Shown here: piece after piece, positions 46,493-59,129 of the stretch
Position numbering within the stretch: position 1 is the stretch's first letter
How the letters are laid out: every line of letters starts with the position of its first letter
Source of the DNA: Branchiostoma floridae
Lineage: Eukaryota; Chordata; Leptocardii; Amphioxiformes; Branchiostomatidae
DNA length: 64,000 bases
Reading direction: 5' to 3'
Assembly (NCBI RefSeq): GCF_000003815.2
Contig: NC_049988.1
Location: 7,996,698-8,060,697 of the forward strand
Notes under the pieces: model-generated
Seen by the model: only the letters and a program-made list of their open reading frames with translations
Databases searched by the model: none
What the model was told of the DNA's origin: nothing
Translations under genes and position numbers: made by a program

Positions 46493-47317
46493 TCCGGCAC
46501 GTCTCTCTCAGTCTGACTTGGGGGGTAAACAAACTATCCACTCTAACGCATTATCTCTTAATTGTACCCTCTTAACCATCAACAAAGCTTGTGCATCCAT
46601 CGGTATCAACAAAGAGCCAATGTTAGGAACCTGTTGTTAAGTAGTTAGTCAATGGTTGCGTGTGCTGCGTATGTTTTTTTTTCTTCATGAAAGCGTTTAG
46701 AGCAGGATTAAACTATCTGAGAAGAGCAGTTACGGGCAACTACCTGTACCCCCTCCGGAAAGGGACACAGACACAATGATTGACGCCCTTCATTCATTCA
46801 CATATCTCAAAATTTCGCCTCGAAAAATGACAAGAGTCAAAGTAACTGCCTTAAATCTACACACAAGAGCTGAAAATCAGAAGCATTTGTTTTGTTACTA
46901 TATATCTTATTAAAGTATTGTCAACTCAAATCGTGTCCGATTTTGATCAAGGCGCTATAGCTGGGGCTACAGGGCAGGTGGCAAATACTGAACAACGCTC
47001 TATTGAAGACGTTGGGGGTATTCATGGGGTTTGCGAAGTGTCCAAATTAGTGTATTTTTGCGAAATAAGAGTTGATAATGATCTTCAGATATGAAAAGTG
47101 GATATCTTTGATACCTTAAATCTACAAATGATCAATATATCGCAACATTTATGATTGACAAAGGAGCAAATGCGTAGGTAGAGGTTTTCTTCAATTTCTA
47201 GAGAAATGTGGAAACTATATCTCTATAGTCATACAACATATCAAACACAGCACGAACACAGCGAAAGTGTGCATATACTTGACAATCACTACATTAGAAG
47301 CACACTATGCTGTACGT

Positions 47318-47806
47318 TTAATGTAGATGACAGTCTGTAATTAGCGAGCGAGTAGCATGGGTGACCCCGGAGTCAGACCCTCGAAGTTGTTTTTCCACTT
47401 CTGGGTGTGAAAAGATGTCCGCACATGTCAGCTGAGGAGTGGCCTGGAGAATCGGAGTGGATCTAGGAGCTTTCCTCGTCTTCAAACCAAGGTAAGCTTC
47501 TAACGTACATGGTCTTGAAACGTTTATCGCTAAGAGCTTTGTGACACATGTTACAGAGCAATATCCCCACTTGCTCTTACATCCACGCGAAGTCATGTAG
47601 GTAGAACTATAGAGGTTGAACATTTGGAATGGCCAAAGGGGGGCGTAACAATGATCATATTCAGGTAAGGAGCACCTTCTACAAGCAATAACGACAAAAT
47701 TTAACAACAGTACACTTGTGTTGTTATCCATTTTTTGTCTTTGTAAAATCCCATATGTTTGAAAATGTAAGGGTGTTACTGTGACATTTATCTGATATTT
47801 AAACAA
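47318..47806 (-). CDS. 162-codon ORF, unrecognised, possibly one exon
   Basis: The ORF is long for this AT-rich region. GTTATTGCTTGTAG precedes the Cys-rich stretch RRCSLPEYDHCYAPLWPF and could be an acceptor. The C-terminal half ends DCHLH and the stop overlaps an ATTAAA. No domain is recognised, no upstream exon is found, and chance is a real alternative. Confidence 0.2.
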   Translation of the reverse strand: MFKYQINVTVTPLHFQTYGILQRQKMDNNTSVLLLNFVVIACRRCSLPEYDHCYAPLWPFQMFNLYSSTYMTSRGCKSKWGYCSVTCVTKLLAINVSRPCTLEAYLGLKTRKAPRSTPILQATPQLTCADIFSHPEVEKQLRGSDSGVTHATRSLITDCHLH

Positions 47807-47809
47807 ATT

Positions 47810-49890
47810 GTTTTCGCCCCTTTGTCAGTCTTTGCCCCAACTGACCCCAACAAATTAGCTGATATAATGCAATTGCATTTCTCTAGGGTGTAGAATACCT
47901 CCACGTACATGTACATTTTGGTGTGCCTCTTTGTATAGATTTGTTGGCAAGACTTTTAAAAGTTTCCATACCACTCCACTCCATTTCAATATCTTTCATA
48001 CATTACCATTGTGTTGTTGTCGTCGTTGCCAGTCAGAGTGAACAATGAAGTGGCAGCTGCAATCACCAAAGAAACATCTAACACCTGGCAATGTTCAACT
48101 ATTTGGTGTTCTTGATTTTCTTTATTCTGAATTTCAGACAATATGTTTTCTTTTTTTTTAGTTCTTAATTACGAGAGGTACATGTAACCTGACTTGATTC
48201 ATGTCAATTTTGCACAATGTAACTGTTTGGGGGAGTTTTTAAAATGGACTCCATCAAATTTAATACTAACACCAGTGTCAAAGAATTATTCAGTAGATAT
48301 TGATATAATATAACGGAAGTAAGCAATGCTACTTTTTGAGGACTAGCTAGCGATGGGAACATATCAACCGTTTCAGAGAAGGTCTGCAAGCATTTTTCTA
48401 AAATGTGTGTCATGAAAGTAATTAGAACTGATATTCTCGGGGGAAACAACATGCCATCAATGAATAAGACTATACAAGGAATTGAATTACATCTACGTAT
48501 CAATGAACCACTGTTGTTTTTAAGATGCCCAGTCCCAAACAAAAAGCTACACCAGGATTGACGTCGTCACTCTGTTACATTTGGTGAAAGTTTGGTTATT
48601 CAAGAACTCTGTTTATTTTGCTGTTGTTCAATTGTTACATCAACAGATTTGTACTCAAAATATCACCAACTCTCCATACAATCATGGCTGAGTTATCATG
48701 TCTTTGGTTTATTCAACCTGCTTCAGTTTTATTCATATTCACAATCATCTTCACCAGAAGGTATTGTTTCAGTGGTCTATGGGTATGCTCCGTCTTCTGA
48801 ATTTCATCTTATAGATTACTAGTTATTGTTAATACAATACAGAATTTGATTTACCAAAGCATTAAAAGGTAACACTAGCAGAGGAAAGGAAATGACACAA
48901 TGGCTATGTACAATTATTGAGAAGAATTTGGCTGTCTTCTAAGACATCTATGGAAACAGTAACGCCCCTACTAGTGAAAGTAGCCTTGAGCTTAACTACC
49001 ATTATTCTTNNNNNNNNNNNNNNNNNNNNNNNNNNNNNNNNNNNNNNNNNNNNNNNNNNNNNNNNNNNNNNNNNNNNNNNNNNNNNNNNNNNNNNNNNNN
49101 NNNNNNNNNCTGAGCAGATGTGTATGGTTGTTGCTATTTTTCAATTTCTTGGTTTTCACTTTGAAAGTACACATGGGTCGTTGTTTTGCCTAATAGGAAA
49201 CTGAGGTCATCAATACACAAAACATTCCCACGACCAACTGAAAAGACGTGTTTGGTTTGTCAATTGCTGTAACCATAATCAACAAGGTGGAATGAAGCAT
49301 GGATGCTATCCTTAATCTAGTGCAAATACAAATCATCTGGTTGGCCTAAAATTTAAAAAAAAGTGCATCAAGTTGCAAGATGACACACTTTTAGACAGTT
49401 TTAGACACTTTGAGACAGTTTTAGGCGTAAAGTAGCCATGGGATGTAGAAAGTGAAAGGACAAACAGGGGTGTAAGATGTTATCATTAGTAAAACAGAAT
49501 GGGGTCATGTGGAGTTGTGAAATGTTTTACACAGCAAAGTATTGGCATATTTGTGTTCTTGGAGAACAAAAGTCCAATAGCAGTGTCGTTAATTTGGGGA
49601 ATGAATTCAATAATCTCTTAGAGTCAGGCCACCTTGTAGATAAGGATCAAACCTCCAGGCGTTGATACAATGGTTTTTCGTAACCTTGTCTTGTTGAAAG
49701 TTGACCTATCAGCTGAAAAGAGCACATTAAACGGTCCAGAGGGTCCACAAAAATGGGTCTCTTCAAATCAGTTAGACTGATCATGACTTAGATAGAATTT
49801 TGCAGCACATTGGCAGATGTTAATTGTGTTTTTACAGACTTGTGTTGGAGTGTGATGTCATCTTGATCACCAGTTGGAAGATAAACCAAG
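47810..49890. other. intergenic, nothing recognised, contains a gap
   Basis: The stretch is AT-rich. A short TTTAGACAGTTTTAGACAC repeat is at 49390-49430. The minus-strand ORF at 48204-48542 has no supporting feature. Confidence 0.4.
49010..49109. other. assembly gap (exactly 100 N)
   Basis: The round length suggests a scaffolding gap of unknown true size, located 0.8 kb upstream of the secreted precursor gene. 5' exons or promoter could be missing. Confidence 0.9.
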
Positions 49891-52800
49891 ATGAGGCTTG
49901 TGATAACTGTGTGTATGCTGACTGTGGTCGTCTCTGCCTTGTCACCTGCGTCTGAAAAAGGTAGGTTATCATAAACACCTGTCTTTGGTAATAAGTCTTA
50001 TCTGTATATTGTGTCATAGCGAAAGGTTTGTACTGTGTAATGTTCCACGTATGTCATTTTTTTAATGCTTGGGCTACACAAATGTCATCTCACTGCAGAT
50101 CATACATCCTTCTTACACTTTAAGTTCATGCACTCCAGTATATAGTGATTCACGTGGCTGGTTGTACAACATAGTGTTATACATGCATGTTGAATCATGT
50201 TACTAGCATTACACGGATATAGAATGCTGCAAATATTATGCTCATTGTGTGTTATTTAGCAGAAGTGAAAGCAGCGGAGAAAGCTCTCAAACATGCGGAG
50301 GACAAACGATCAGGAGACCTGCCTGCGCTTTTCCTTCGAGGTAATAAATGAATTCTACTTCATGCCATTGAATGTTTGCCATGTATGTTTATGATAAGAC
50401 ATGTAAAAAAACCAAGTAAAGCACTTCTTACAGAATCATAAGTGTTCTAGTATGTCTTAATGTAATTTGTCTCTGATTGGTCACTATATTGCATTGAACG
50501 TGTTTACCAAACCCTTTTTCAGGAGAAGACGATTTGGTAGATGTACTTGAAGACCCCAAACAATCAGGCAGGGAAGTCCCCGTGGAGGACCTCAGGCAAA
50601 CACTTCAAGACGTACTTGGGAAGGAAAACAAAGGCAAGCAAGAACAAGAGAAGAAAGGATGGATCGAATCAGAGGAAGTGAAGGATCTGAAGAAAGCTTT
50701 GTCAGAGTTTAAAGAATCGGGTAAACACAAGAAGGGATCGGTAGAGGAAATTCTCGAAGACCAAGACAAGAAGTCAGACAGCTCCCAGTTGGCTTTAGAC
50801 AAGCAGGTCAAAGATGGTCTCGCAAGAAAGAAGGACCATTTTGGATCAAAACATGGCTCCAGTGACTCGTCACAGATTGTGAAAAGGGAGATGGAAATCA
50901 TGAAGCTTTTGGAGAAACATATTGGTCATAATGAGGACATGGGGCTAGATGGTGACGATCAGAAAACCGGACGGTTCCTTTTGAACGTTCTGAAACAGCG
51001 ACTTGAAGAGGAGCCGAAAAATCTCAAACTCATGGTATCAGCTGACCCGGAAGGACTGTATGAAAAGGAAGAACAGTTTCTCCAGATGCTGAAGGATCTG
51101 GAAAAAGATAGAGTCGAGCATGGTCGTGAGGATGATGGTAGTGGTGAAGAGCCCTTCATACCCCCTGCGTTGTTCAAAGACTTGGCCAAAGCACTCGGTA
51201 AACTGTTCTCCCAAAGCTTCCTGTTCTTTAGGGAAGAGGCTAAACGAGAGAGCCACCCTCGTGACAAAAGAGAAATGCACCCGTGGCAACTCATCGAAGA
51301 GGCGGCAGGAGAGAACGATAACCTGCAGGAGATTCTTGGTGAGGAGGGCCTGCAGATGTCTGCCAGGGATCAACTCGCTACCAAGTCAGAAACACCAGCT
51401 GATGACGACATAGAGGCCTTGCAGCTTGCTTACCAAATAAGGGAAGTTCTGCGAGAGAAGAGCAAAGACAACCTGAACCCCGTGGAAGAGATAGAAGAGA
51501 GAGGCAGCCTGTCTAACGTCCTTTCTGAAGTTCTCCATCTAGCAAGGGGGTTACCAGATCCAAGCGAGGTTGCAGACCAAGATGAACAACTAAAATTGCA
51601 ATCCAGAAAGGAAAATGAAGGCGAAAATGTAAAGATTGTCATGGAAGTAGAACGAGAAGAAAATGACGGAGGTAACCAGGCTTTAGACATCCTCCACGGG
51701 TTGAACGAAGTCGCACAGTCGGATGACAACCTCCGCGGGCTGTTCGACAAGGTTTCGGGGGAGCTCAAGCGGGCTGAGAACATGGAAGCGGAAGAAGAGA
51801 AGAAGATGGTTCAGTTCGTAGGTCACAGTCTGGAAGAAGAGGACAATAAAGAAGTCGCACAAGACACGGTAAGTAGACAATCACTGTGTGACCAATACAC
51901 CTGTACTGTCAGGAACAGTTCATTTATAGAAATATACACTTCAATGAATATGCACTTCATTCTATTGCATCGCAAGCACTCTGCCATCAGCTAAACGCAT
52001 ATTGTATTCATCCATTAAATGTTTTCATACAGTCCTTTTCTTTTCTATGATGAACAATATAGAGACAATTCAATGCTTTTCACAGTCTATCTTACAATCC
52101 TAACCAATCAACATCGGTTGACTTCTTTGCTGCACAGGAGGAAAGCATCCTGAGTGAGGAACCAGAGAAAGAGGAAGCCGCCGGTACGAACTGGTCGGAC
52201 TGGTTCAGCAACAGTCTAGAGGTGGTGAAGAAGACTGTGTCCATGCTCGGCACGTCTGACCCCACAGATGGAGGGATAGTGAAGAGGGACGTGTCAGAAG
52301 TTGAAGGAGACGAAGACGACCGTAACACCATCGTTGCAGAGAGTCTCAGAGTCTACCAGATGTACCTTAAGGTGATTGCAAGTGTCTTAAACATCACATG
52401 ATCGTCTTGAGTATAAACTTTTGGTCTTTTAGAGCTTGTAGATTGCACCAGGGGTATCTCACTCACCAGGGGTATTGCAGTTATTTGAAACAACTACCGA
52501 AGAGACACTTATATGTTCTAGCTATATGAGAGTGTACTCTTTATGTATGAAATGGTATTGGCGGAAGAAAACCTACATATAGACCGTTGAAACCACATTA
52601 CTGGCAATTGAAGTAACAACAAACATTTTCTACATCCTCTAGGATCAGGACGGAACACAAGAGAAGAGAGAGGTAAGTAGGGCAGAATCTGTTTCAAATC
52701 GCTTAAAGGACGATGTAAAATTTGGCACTAAGACTGCACTATGATTAGTTTATACATGTACTGTTTACTACTGCTTCACCTGAAATATGGATGTCCTTTT

Positions 52801-54058
52801 TACGTCTGTAGAAACGTAAGTAAATGTCTCCACTACTTTATCTTGCCAATCGAAGTCAGGTACCCAATTACACTTAGGTAGAGTGAGAAAAGTCTTGCAT
52901 AACGACCGCTCGGTTTTTCGACGCGCGCCACTTTACGAATGTGGTGTACACGTACATTGTTGAGCTGTAAGTTTTTATTCGTTCTGACAAGGACTTCAGT
53001 CAAACAATGAGATTTATTGAGCAAATGACCTTGCCTATTACTTACAGCCATCAGACTGGCGTTTTCATGGAACTTATGAAACACAATCATTCCAGTTGAA
53101 GGAAGGGAAAAGCTATTTCTTATGTAATTACTAAAACGGCTTCGATTGATTGGTTGAAAGTCATGAGATACGTACATTGACACTTGGCAATGAGCCCAAC
53201 TAACAGCGACCCATGTAACCCCAAGTGCTCTAGCTCGTAACCCCAATTAGCGTGACTCTACTCGGCATGTGAGCGCCTCGAAGGGTGTGTCAGTGTATAT
53301 TTTAGGTGGACAGAGTCAAGTGTTACCAGTACGTACTGTAGTAAACATTAGGCATTTCTCATTGTTAGGACATGTCAAAACTCTGTAAGCGTAAGGCATG
53401 GGCTCTCTGTGTGCTGCATTCCAATGCCTATCGTTATCAGCCCAGCGTATCATAGCAAAATCTGCCTGTGGCGATGTGGCTATAGTACTAACAACAACAT
53501 TCAAGGTCGCGCTTCAATACTTTTTTGGGGATACGCCTCAGGGGTGGAGTCATTCCCTCCTTGACATTTAATTACTCACCTGCAAAGTATAAGCTGAACT
53601 AGGCGTAGTTTTCACAATAGAGAATCCATCTTTGATGTGAACTTTGGAGAAAACAAACCAAGCAAGCATCCGACAAACAGACTCTTAACGGACCCTTATA
53701 CGCAAATAATGGGAATATATACATTTATTTATTCTTTTTTTCAGGATGTCTGCAAACGTACGTTCCACCCCTGTCAACGGGACGCAGACTGCTGTGCGGG
53801 ATCCTGCCACAAATTGGTGCAGTAAGTGTCACTTTTATCTTGCGTTGCATGAGTTTATGATTCAACATTCCAGTACAAGTGTTGTACTTTTTATTGTTTA
53901 TAATATCAAGTTGTTTCTCATTGTGCAACTAGACAAATGAGCAAACATTCCACTGTTGTTTGAATACATGCCTTTCAAATATGTTTAGATATCACTCTAA
54001 AATGACTGTTATGGTCTTCTTTTTCAGTAAAAGCCACATCATGCCCTATTGCGGCTGA
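49891..54058 (+). CDS. secreted acidic granin-like precursor with C-terminal cystine-knot-like domain
   Basis: Exons 49891-49960, 50260-50340, 50523-51868, 52138-52371, 52643-52672 and 53745-53821, plus a proposed 54028-54058, give about 622 residues in one open frame. Residues 1-20 form a signal peptide (MRLVITVCMLTVVVSALSPA). Most of the protein is Glu/Lys-rich, helical and Cys-free. Lys-Arg sites lie at 39-40, 171-172, 291-292, 299-300, 466-467, 548-549 and 585-586. The last exons carry six Cys spaced C-x6-C-x5-CC-x3-C-x12-C (590, 597, 603, 604, 608, 621), right after the Lys-Arg at 585-586. This resembles inhibitor-cystine-knot peptides. If the last intron is retained, the frame stops at 53823-53825 with five Cys. 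The family is unrecognised; a processed peptide hormone or defence peptide are options. Confidence 0.75.
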
Positions 54059-54760
54059 CACGTACCTGTGGACAACGCACGTCTTCATGAATGTTTAATC
54101 TAAAGTCATGTAGAGATACAGGTTTTACTAACACGGTGACAATAGCTAGCAAAATACCATCCATAGAAAAGAACATGCTTGAATGTTGATCTGGTAATGG
54201 CGTATTATATTGTCGTAGTCAATCCAAAGGAAAATGATGAATTGAATATGTTGTTTTTATTCAAATCAGAAACTATAGTTTACAACACTTATTTATGTTT
54301 TGGAACACAGGGTTTATCTTTATTAACATTGAAGTTTAGCATGAGGTGATTTCTGACGACATATGCTTGGTAGACGCCAGTAGTTAACAAATACTTCGTT
54401 GGTGCTTAGTTTCAATCTTTGGTGTAAACATCGTAGAAAATATGGGTGGATATCTAATGGTGAATTCTGTCAGCAATACATACACTCGCAAAGCATCTTA
54501 CCTCAACTGCACCTTACTTCAGTATTGATCACGTGAAAAGCACAAGGGAAACCATGATATTTTAGGCAGCTAGCAATGGGCTACCTTTACTGCGAACTTT
54601 CTCAGTTGCATTACATTTTTACTATCACTAGTTGGGTGGAAGACATATCAACCCAACTGTGACATGACATATATAATTTATGATGTTCTCGATTGAAGAA
54701 AAACTGTACTTATCTAAGGAGTGATGTATCAAAGAATAAAATGGAAATGAAATGTTGTTG
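54059..54760 (+). other. probable 3' UTR with AATAAA at 54735-54740
   Basis: No coding frame continues. AATAAA at 54735-54740 is followed by a TGTTGTTGATTCTATGTCGT GT-rich stretch, a good polyadenylation context. Confidence 0.6.
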
Positions 54761-54799
54761 ATTCTATGTCGTGTTTTGTTATTTTTCTAATTAAATTTT

Positions 54800-56040
54800 G
54801 TTTTGTGATTCTGAATAAGCTAGTTTGATGTAACAACGGAAATTTGTGAATTATGTACCGTCTGATACAATGACAAATATGCTCAGTCGTGCTCTATGCA
54901 GAACCGCCCCCCTCCCCAATGAGACAGACTATTTCTCGCAGGTGTGCCTGATACCTTGTGTCGTGACCTTTGACACTAAAGGTCAGCCATTGAGTAGCCA
55001 GCCTCTAGGCGGTAGGCTGTTAGGTCGTTACTGCATACCTCCACACAATGGACTGTCCTGCGGCAGAAATATTTCATTTACTGAAGATGTAAAATTGACG
55101 TCCTGTGTCATTCTTAGATGTATCAAAACGTATGTTGCGTTTTCAGTCACAATACTTTTGAATGAACGAACTGTATGAAAAGTAGTAATACTAGCAGTAA
55201 GAACTGATGAGAATAGTTGGGAATCGGCCACGACTAAATTTAAACTACTCCCCCTCCCACCACCTCACTGTACTTTAAGATTAAACCCATAAAAGACTCG
55301 TTCGTTGCTTGTAAGTGCTAACGTTTAGCACAACAATGTCGGTTCATCAGAGGAGTGGACAATACAGCCTGATTGAAGAACCTTCAGAATCATCTTGCTC
55401 TTCATCATCGTTAGAGATTACTTGCTGAAAAGTACTCTAAAAGTCTGCATACTAAAAGATTACACATGTAGCTAGATGAGAGATGTACTTCAAAGATTCG
55501 GAACGTAATGAAGCCTATTCTGTGAGTTTAATGATTGCGAAAAGGTGAAATTATCATCATTAAGTCCGGTTAGGTTTGCTCAGCAGAAACAGAAAAGTGG
55601 ACATCCAGAGAACGGCACCTCAGGCTTTCAACACAATAGACACAATATTCTCACCACCTGCACGGTTTACAATGTTACTACGAGTAATCTTCTATTTCTC
55701 CTAACACATTTTGAAATAGTTGCAACTGATGGATTAAAATACATCGTTTTATGATCTTATTGACTCGATCGACTGTTACATGACACACTTATATGTAAAT
55801 GTTTCAAAACACAACCAGCCTTTTATGTTCCAGAGACACCCTTATTTTATTTATCCCAAACAGTCATTATGATGTGTGCATCAATCTTGCACACAATAGG
55901 TGATTGTACATCCATTTATCTGACTCAGACAGCGTGGAGAAGTCTACCTTAGGGCCCTGTAAACCTCTTCTTGGATATCTTTAGCCAAATAATGCACAAA
56001 AACAACACAGTTAAGTAATGAAAGTACGGTTTTCGTCGTA
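54800..56040. other. intergenic between the two precursor genes, nothing recognised
   Basis: The plus-strand ORF at 54846-55178 has no signal peptide, motif or splice context. Confidence 0.4.
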
Positions 56041-56049
56041 TCACTCTAT

Positions 56050-56561
56050 GTCAAACCCAAGGACAGTTGGTAAAGATGTTTACCGAACTTATTGTTGGTT
56101 TAAATTGCGATTTTGTGCACAGAACATAGATGGTTACGGAAACCACCTTAATAAGTACCCTGAAAACCACCGGAGGATAAAAAGGAATTAGGAGGGCACG
56201 AAATGGAAAGTTGTCCAACTTGTTGCTCCAAGCATATACCAATTTTGTAATCAGGGGGGTGATAAACAACATAGAATGTACACTTCAAGTCGTTGATTAT
56301 AAAAATAAAACAGTAATGTTCTAATGGCAATGTGAACTTTGCTGTAAGTCTACATTTCTTTTGAATGTTAAGAATTTCAATTGTTTAGCCCACTGTAAAA
56401 TATGACATTCTCACCCCCCAACCTTAACTCAAGTTGGACGATTCCTATTGTGAAACCAATTCTTTTGTGAAGCTCCTTTCCCGACCTGTCTACAGTGAAG
56501 AAGAGCTTGGAAGAAGATAATAGATCTTATTTCGTCTCAAACAGTATCTCCATTTTTGACG
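56050..56561 (+). promoter_or_regulatory. upstream region and 5' non-coding exon of the four-repeat gene
   Basis: A likely first exon ends at 56561 (TTTTTGACG|GTAAGTTG). TATAAAAA lies near 56298. The region matches 61430-61918 in several ordered blocks (CACAGAACATAGAT, AAAGTTGTCCAACTTG, TTGGACGATTCCTA, GATCTT, TGACGGTAAGTTG), which argues for conserved function. Confidence 0.5.
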
Positions 56562-57382
56562 GTAAGTTGTATTCTTCTTTCTTTACTAACTTAGAACTAC
56601 ACGCTTTGGGTATATCTGAGGGGAGGGGGGGGGTTGTATTCTTACTTCGTTTAGGAATAAGCGGACAGGTTTGAGCTGGAAAACTGTGCGAGGATTAGAG
56701 TGCTGTAAGGCGGAACAATCTTGGAAGGGGCGTGTTAAGATGGCAGGTAGCTTTTACTTATGGTACCACACCGACTGGGGAAGGTTGTGTACAGTTTGTT
56801 GTAGCTTACTCGTATTTGCCCTTCCTCGTCTTGATTGAGACATAAGTACTCTTTTATGTAGTTATGCACAGAATCAATGAATTTCTGCATCTATACGTCT
56901 TAATGGCGAAAACCTGCCCCGTATAAGGTACAAAAGGCTAGTCCGTAAAGATGTCACAACACCATCGATTCCCTTTCAAGACCTCAGCGAGTATCGTATG
57001 CTGGATTCTTCTGATTTTAGGATTTGTGAGACACATAAATGGTTGTAATTCCATTTATGAGTCACTACGCGGTAAAACCATCATATCACCAAAGGAAAGT
57101 GCTGAATACGCCCCCTTAAAATTACAGTTTTTACCAAAACCAGTTGAACAGGGTTGACCACCACGCCTGTGCCCCCTGTAAAACGTGCTTGTCACAGATA
57201 GAGAGGGCCTCAGAGGGGTCATCTTAAATTGACACTCACACATCCTAATAGCTGTCATTCTTTGGAAGGAATGAATTTCATACTCGTTATTACGTGAAAG
57301 AACCAGAAACTAAGTCTTTCCTTAAACGTTCCTTTTTCAGTGTTACAACAGACGTTTATGTTTGTCAATTTTTTCTCCACAG

Positions 57383-58912
57383 GACGCTGAAAGCTGAACC
57401 GTCAGTATGAAGGCTATCTACCTCTTGTGTCTGGTGCTGACCGTGGCCGTTGTGCAAGGAGGGCGCGTGAAGCGAGCTGGTGCGTTGATGTTCTTTAATT
57501 ACCTGTTCTTTTAGGCTTAGGTCCCAATTGGAAAAAGGGGCCCTGCGGGCAGTTCACGGGGTAGTTTTGGCAGCGTGACCCCTACGGGGCCCGTGGGACA
57601 CCTTGCGACCCCGGGGTATTATTGGGCCCGGCCGGGCACCGGGTTGATTTTAAGTCGGACTCAAAATGAACCCTGGACCCGGTAACAGATAACTACCCGT
57701 GGGAACATCGAGGGGCACCCCTCGGTTTCCGCCAGTCCATCGGGACAAATTTGTGGCTTCGGAGTCCGGCCGGGGCTCTATCCCTGACGGGCACCTGTGC
57801 AATTGGGGCCCAAGCTTAAAAGGGGTTAACTACTACAAACAAGAGAGAATACAATGTTATGAATATAAAATCATCAAAATTTGTCAAATTTTGGTCACAT
57901 CTTAATGAAGAAATGGACTATTCACAAACCAGTAGCTGAATGGTGCCCCTCCCCCATGCAGACCAATGACTTGAGGCCACTTCAAGTCACGCATGTATTT
58001 GTTGGGAAAAGATAAGTTTTCTACATCTACAGCTTGATGATAGACATAATTCAGACATTGGCGGGTAGCATTACGAAATGAATGTTTGTACCTTTATGAA
58101 ATATTTGCCACAAAATACTTGCCCGACACTAGAAAACAACTCTAACACGTACATGTGCGTGATTCTGTGTTGCAGCTACAGAGCAAAGCAGTGAGAAGAG
58201 GGAGGCGTTCATGAACGATCTGGAAAAACTGCGCTTCTTCGAAAAGCAGTTCGCCAGGGATGGTCAAATGCACGACAAGGGGCTGAAGGCGGCTCAAGCT
58301 GTGCGTGATTTCCTGAATGTGGGAAAAGCCTGGGCAGCCAAGAAGAGAGGTCTGAAAGCAGCAGCCAGTTCTGACGACGAGAAGGTGGGGAAACGGGGAG
58401 CTTTCATGAACGACATGCAGAACGCCGTTCTGTTTGAGAAGCAGTTCAGCAAGAAAGGAGAACTCTCCCCAAATGAGATGAAGGCAGCCAAAGCAGTCCG
58501 TGAGTATCGGGAATTTGCGGCAGCTTGGCAGGAAAGGAAGAATGCTGGAGAGAAGAGGGAAAACCTTCTGTCCGATCTGCAAAAAACCATCGACTTCGAG
58601 AAGAAGTTCTACCCAGAGGGGAAGCTGTCGCAACACGAGAGGAAGGCCGCGAAAGCAGTTGGCGACTACCTGAAGTCAGGAAAGGCATGGGAAGCGAAGA
58701 AGAAGGGGCTGAAGGTACAAGGGAGTCGCTCAACCGAAGGCGGCGAAGAAAAGCGAAGCAGCTTCCTGAACAACCTCAAGGAAACCCTGCAGTTCGAGAA
58801 GCAGTTCTACAAGAAGGGAAAGATGTCTCCTCAAGAAAGCAAGGTGGCCAAAGAAGCCCGTGAGTTTCTGAAGATTGGCCAAGCTTGGGAGAAGAAGAAG
58901 GGCAAGAATTGA
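57383..58912 (+). CDS. secreted precursor with four basic ~50-residue repeats
   Basis: ATG 57407 lies 24 bases into an exon with acceptor TTTTCTCCACAG. Coding segments 57407-57479 and 58176-58912 join in phase 1 to give 269 residues. Residues 1-18 form a signal peptide (MKAIYLLCLVLTVAVVQG). Four repeats begin at about 34, 99, 153 and 219, each directly after Lys-Arg (32-33, 97-98, 151-152, 217-218). Each carries FxxxLxxxxxFEKQF, then xxxGxxxxxExKAAKAVRxY and a GxAWxxKK end with an invariant Trp. There is no Cys. The repeats look amphipathic and strongly basic. Convertase cleavage would release four similar peptides, which suggests neuropeptide-like or membrane-active roles. I recognise no family. 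Repeats 2-4 carry the Ser/Pro-Glu turn; repeat 1 is the most diverged. Confidence 0.85.
57508..57825. mobile_element. GC-rich foldback element in the intron
   Basis: CTTAGGTCCCAATTG at the left pairs with CTTGGGCCCCAATTG read from the right. Its high GC content and many GGGCCC/CCCGGG palindromes contrast with the AT-rich surroundings. It looks like a recent insertion. Confidence 0.7.
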
Positions 58913-59129
58913 AGAAAGAAGGGAAAACGATAAGAATTAGACATTGAATGGCAAAATGTCTGAAAAAATTCCTCATGAATGTGTCTCATATGTTATAGCG
59001 TAGTAGTCTGTGGGCCGACGTTAGTGGCAATAACATTAGATATTTGGGGTACTTTTAGGTTGCTAGATTTGGCGCAGTAAATAGATGTGCAATGGCGAAA
59101 TTCATTGTCCAAATTATGTCAACTAGTCA

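Noticed and set aside
48204-48542. 112-codon minus-strand ORF
   Set aside because: It is AT-rich and Leu/Ile-rich without motif, exon signals or a partner exon.
51038-51783. Ser/Leu-rich minus-strand ORFs above 110 codons
   Set aside because: They are antisense shadows of the Glu/Lys-rich exon 3, whose codon use removes antisense stops.
56951-57157. 68-codon ORF with a hydrophobic N-terminal stretch
   Set aside because: It lies within the presumed first intron of the four-repeat gene, the hydrophobic core is interrupted and no exon signals flank it.
58142-58636. 164-codon minus-strand ORF
   Set aside because: It is antisense to the four-repeat coding exon.
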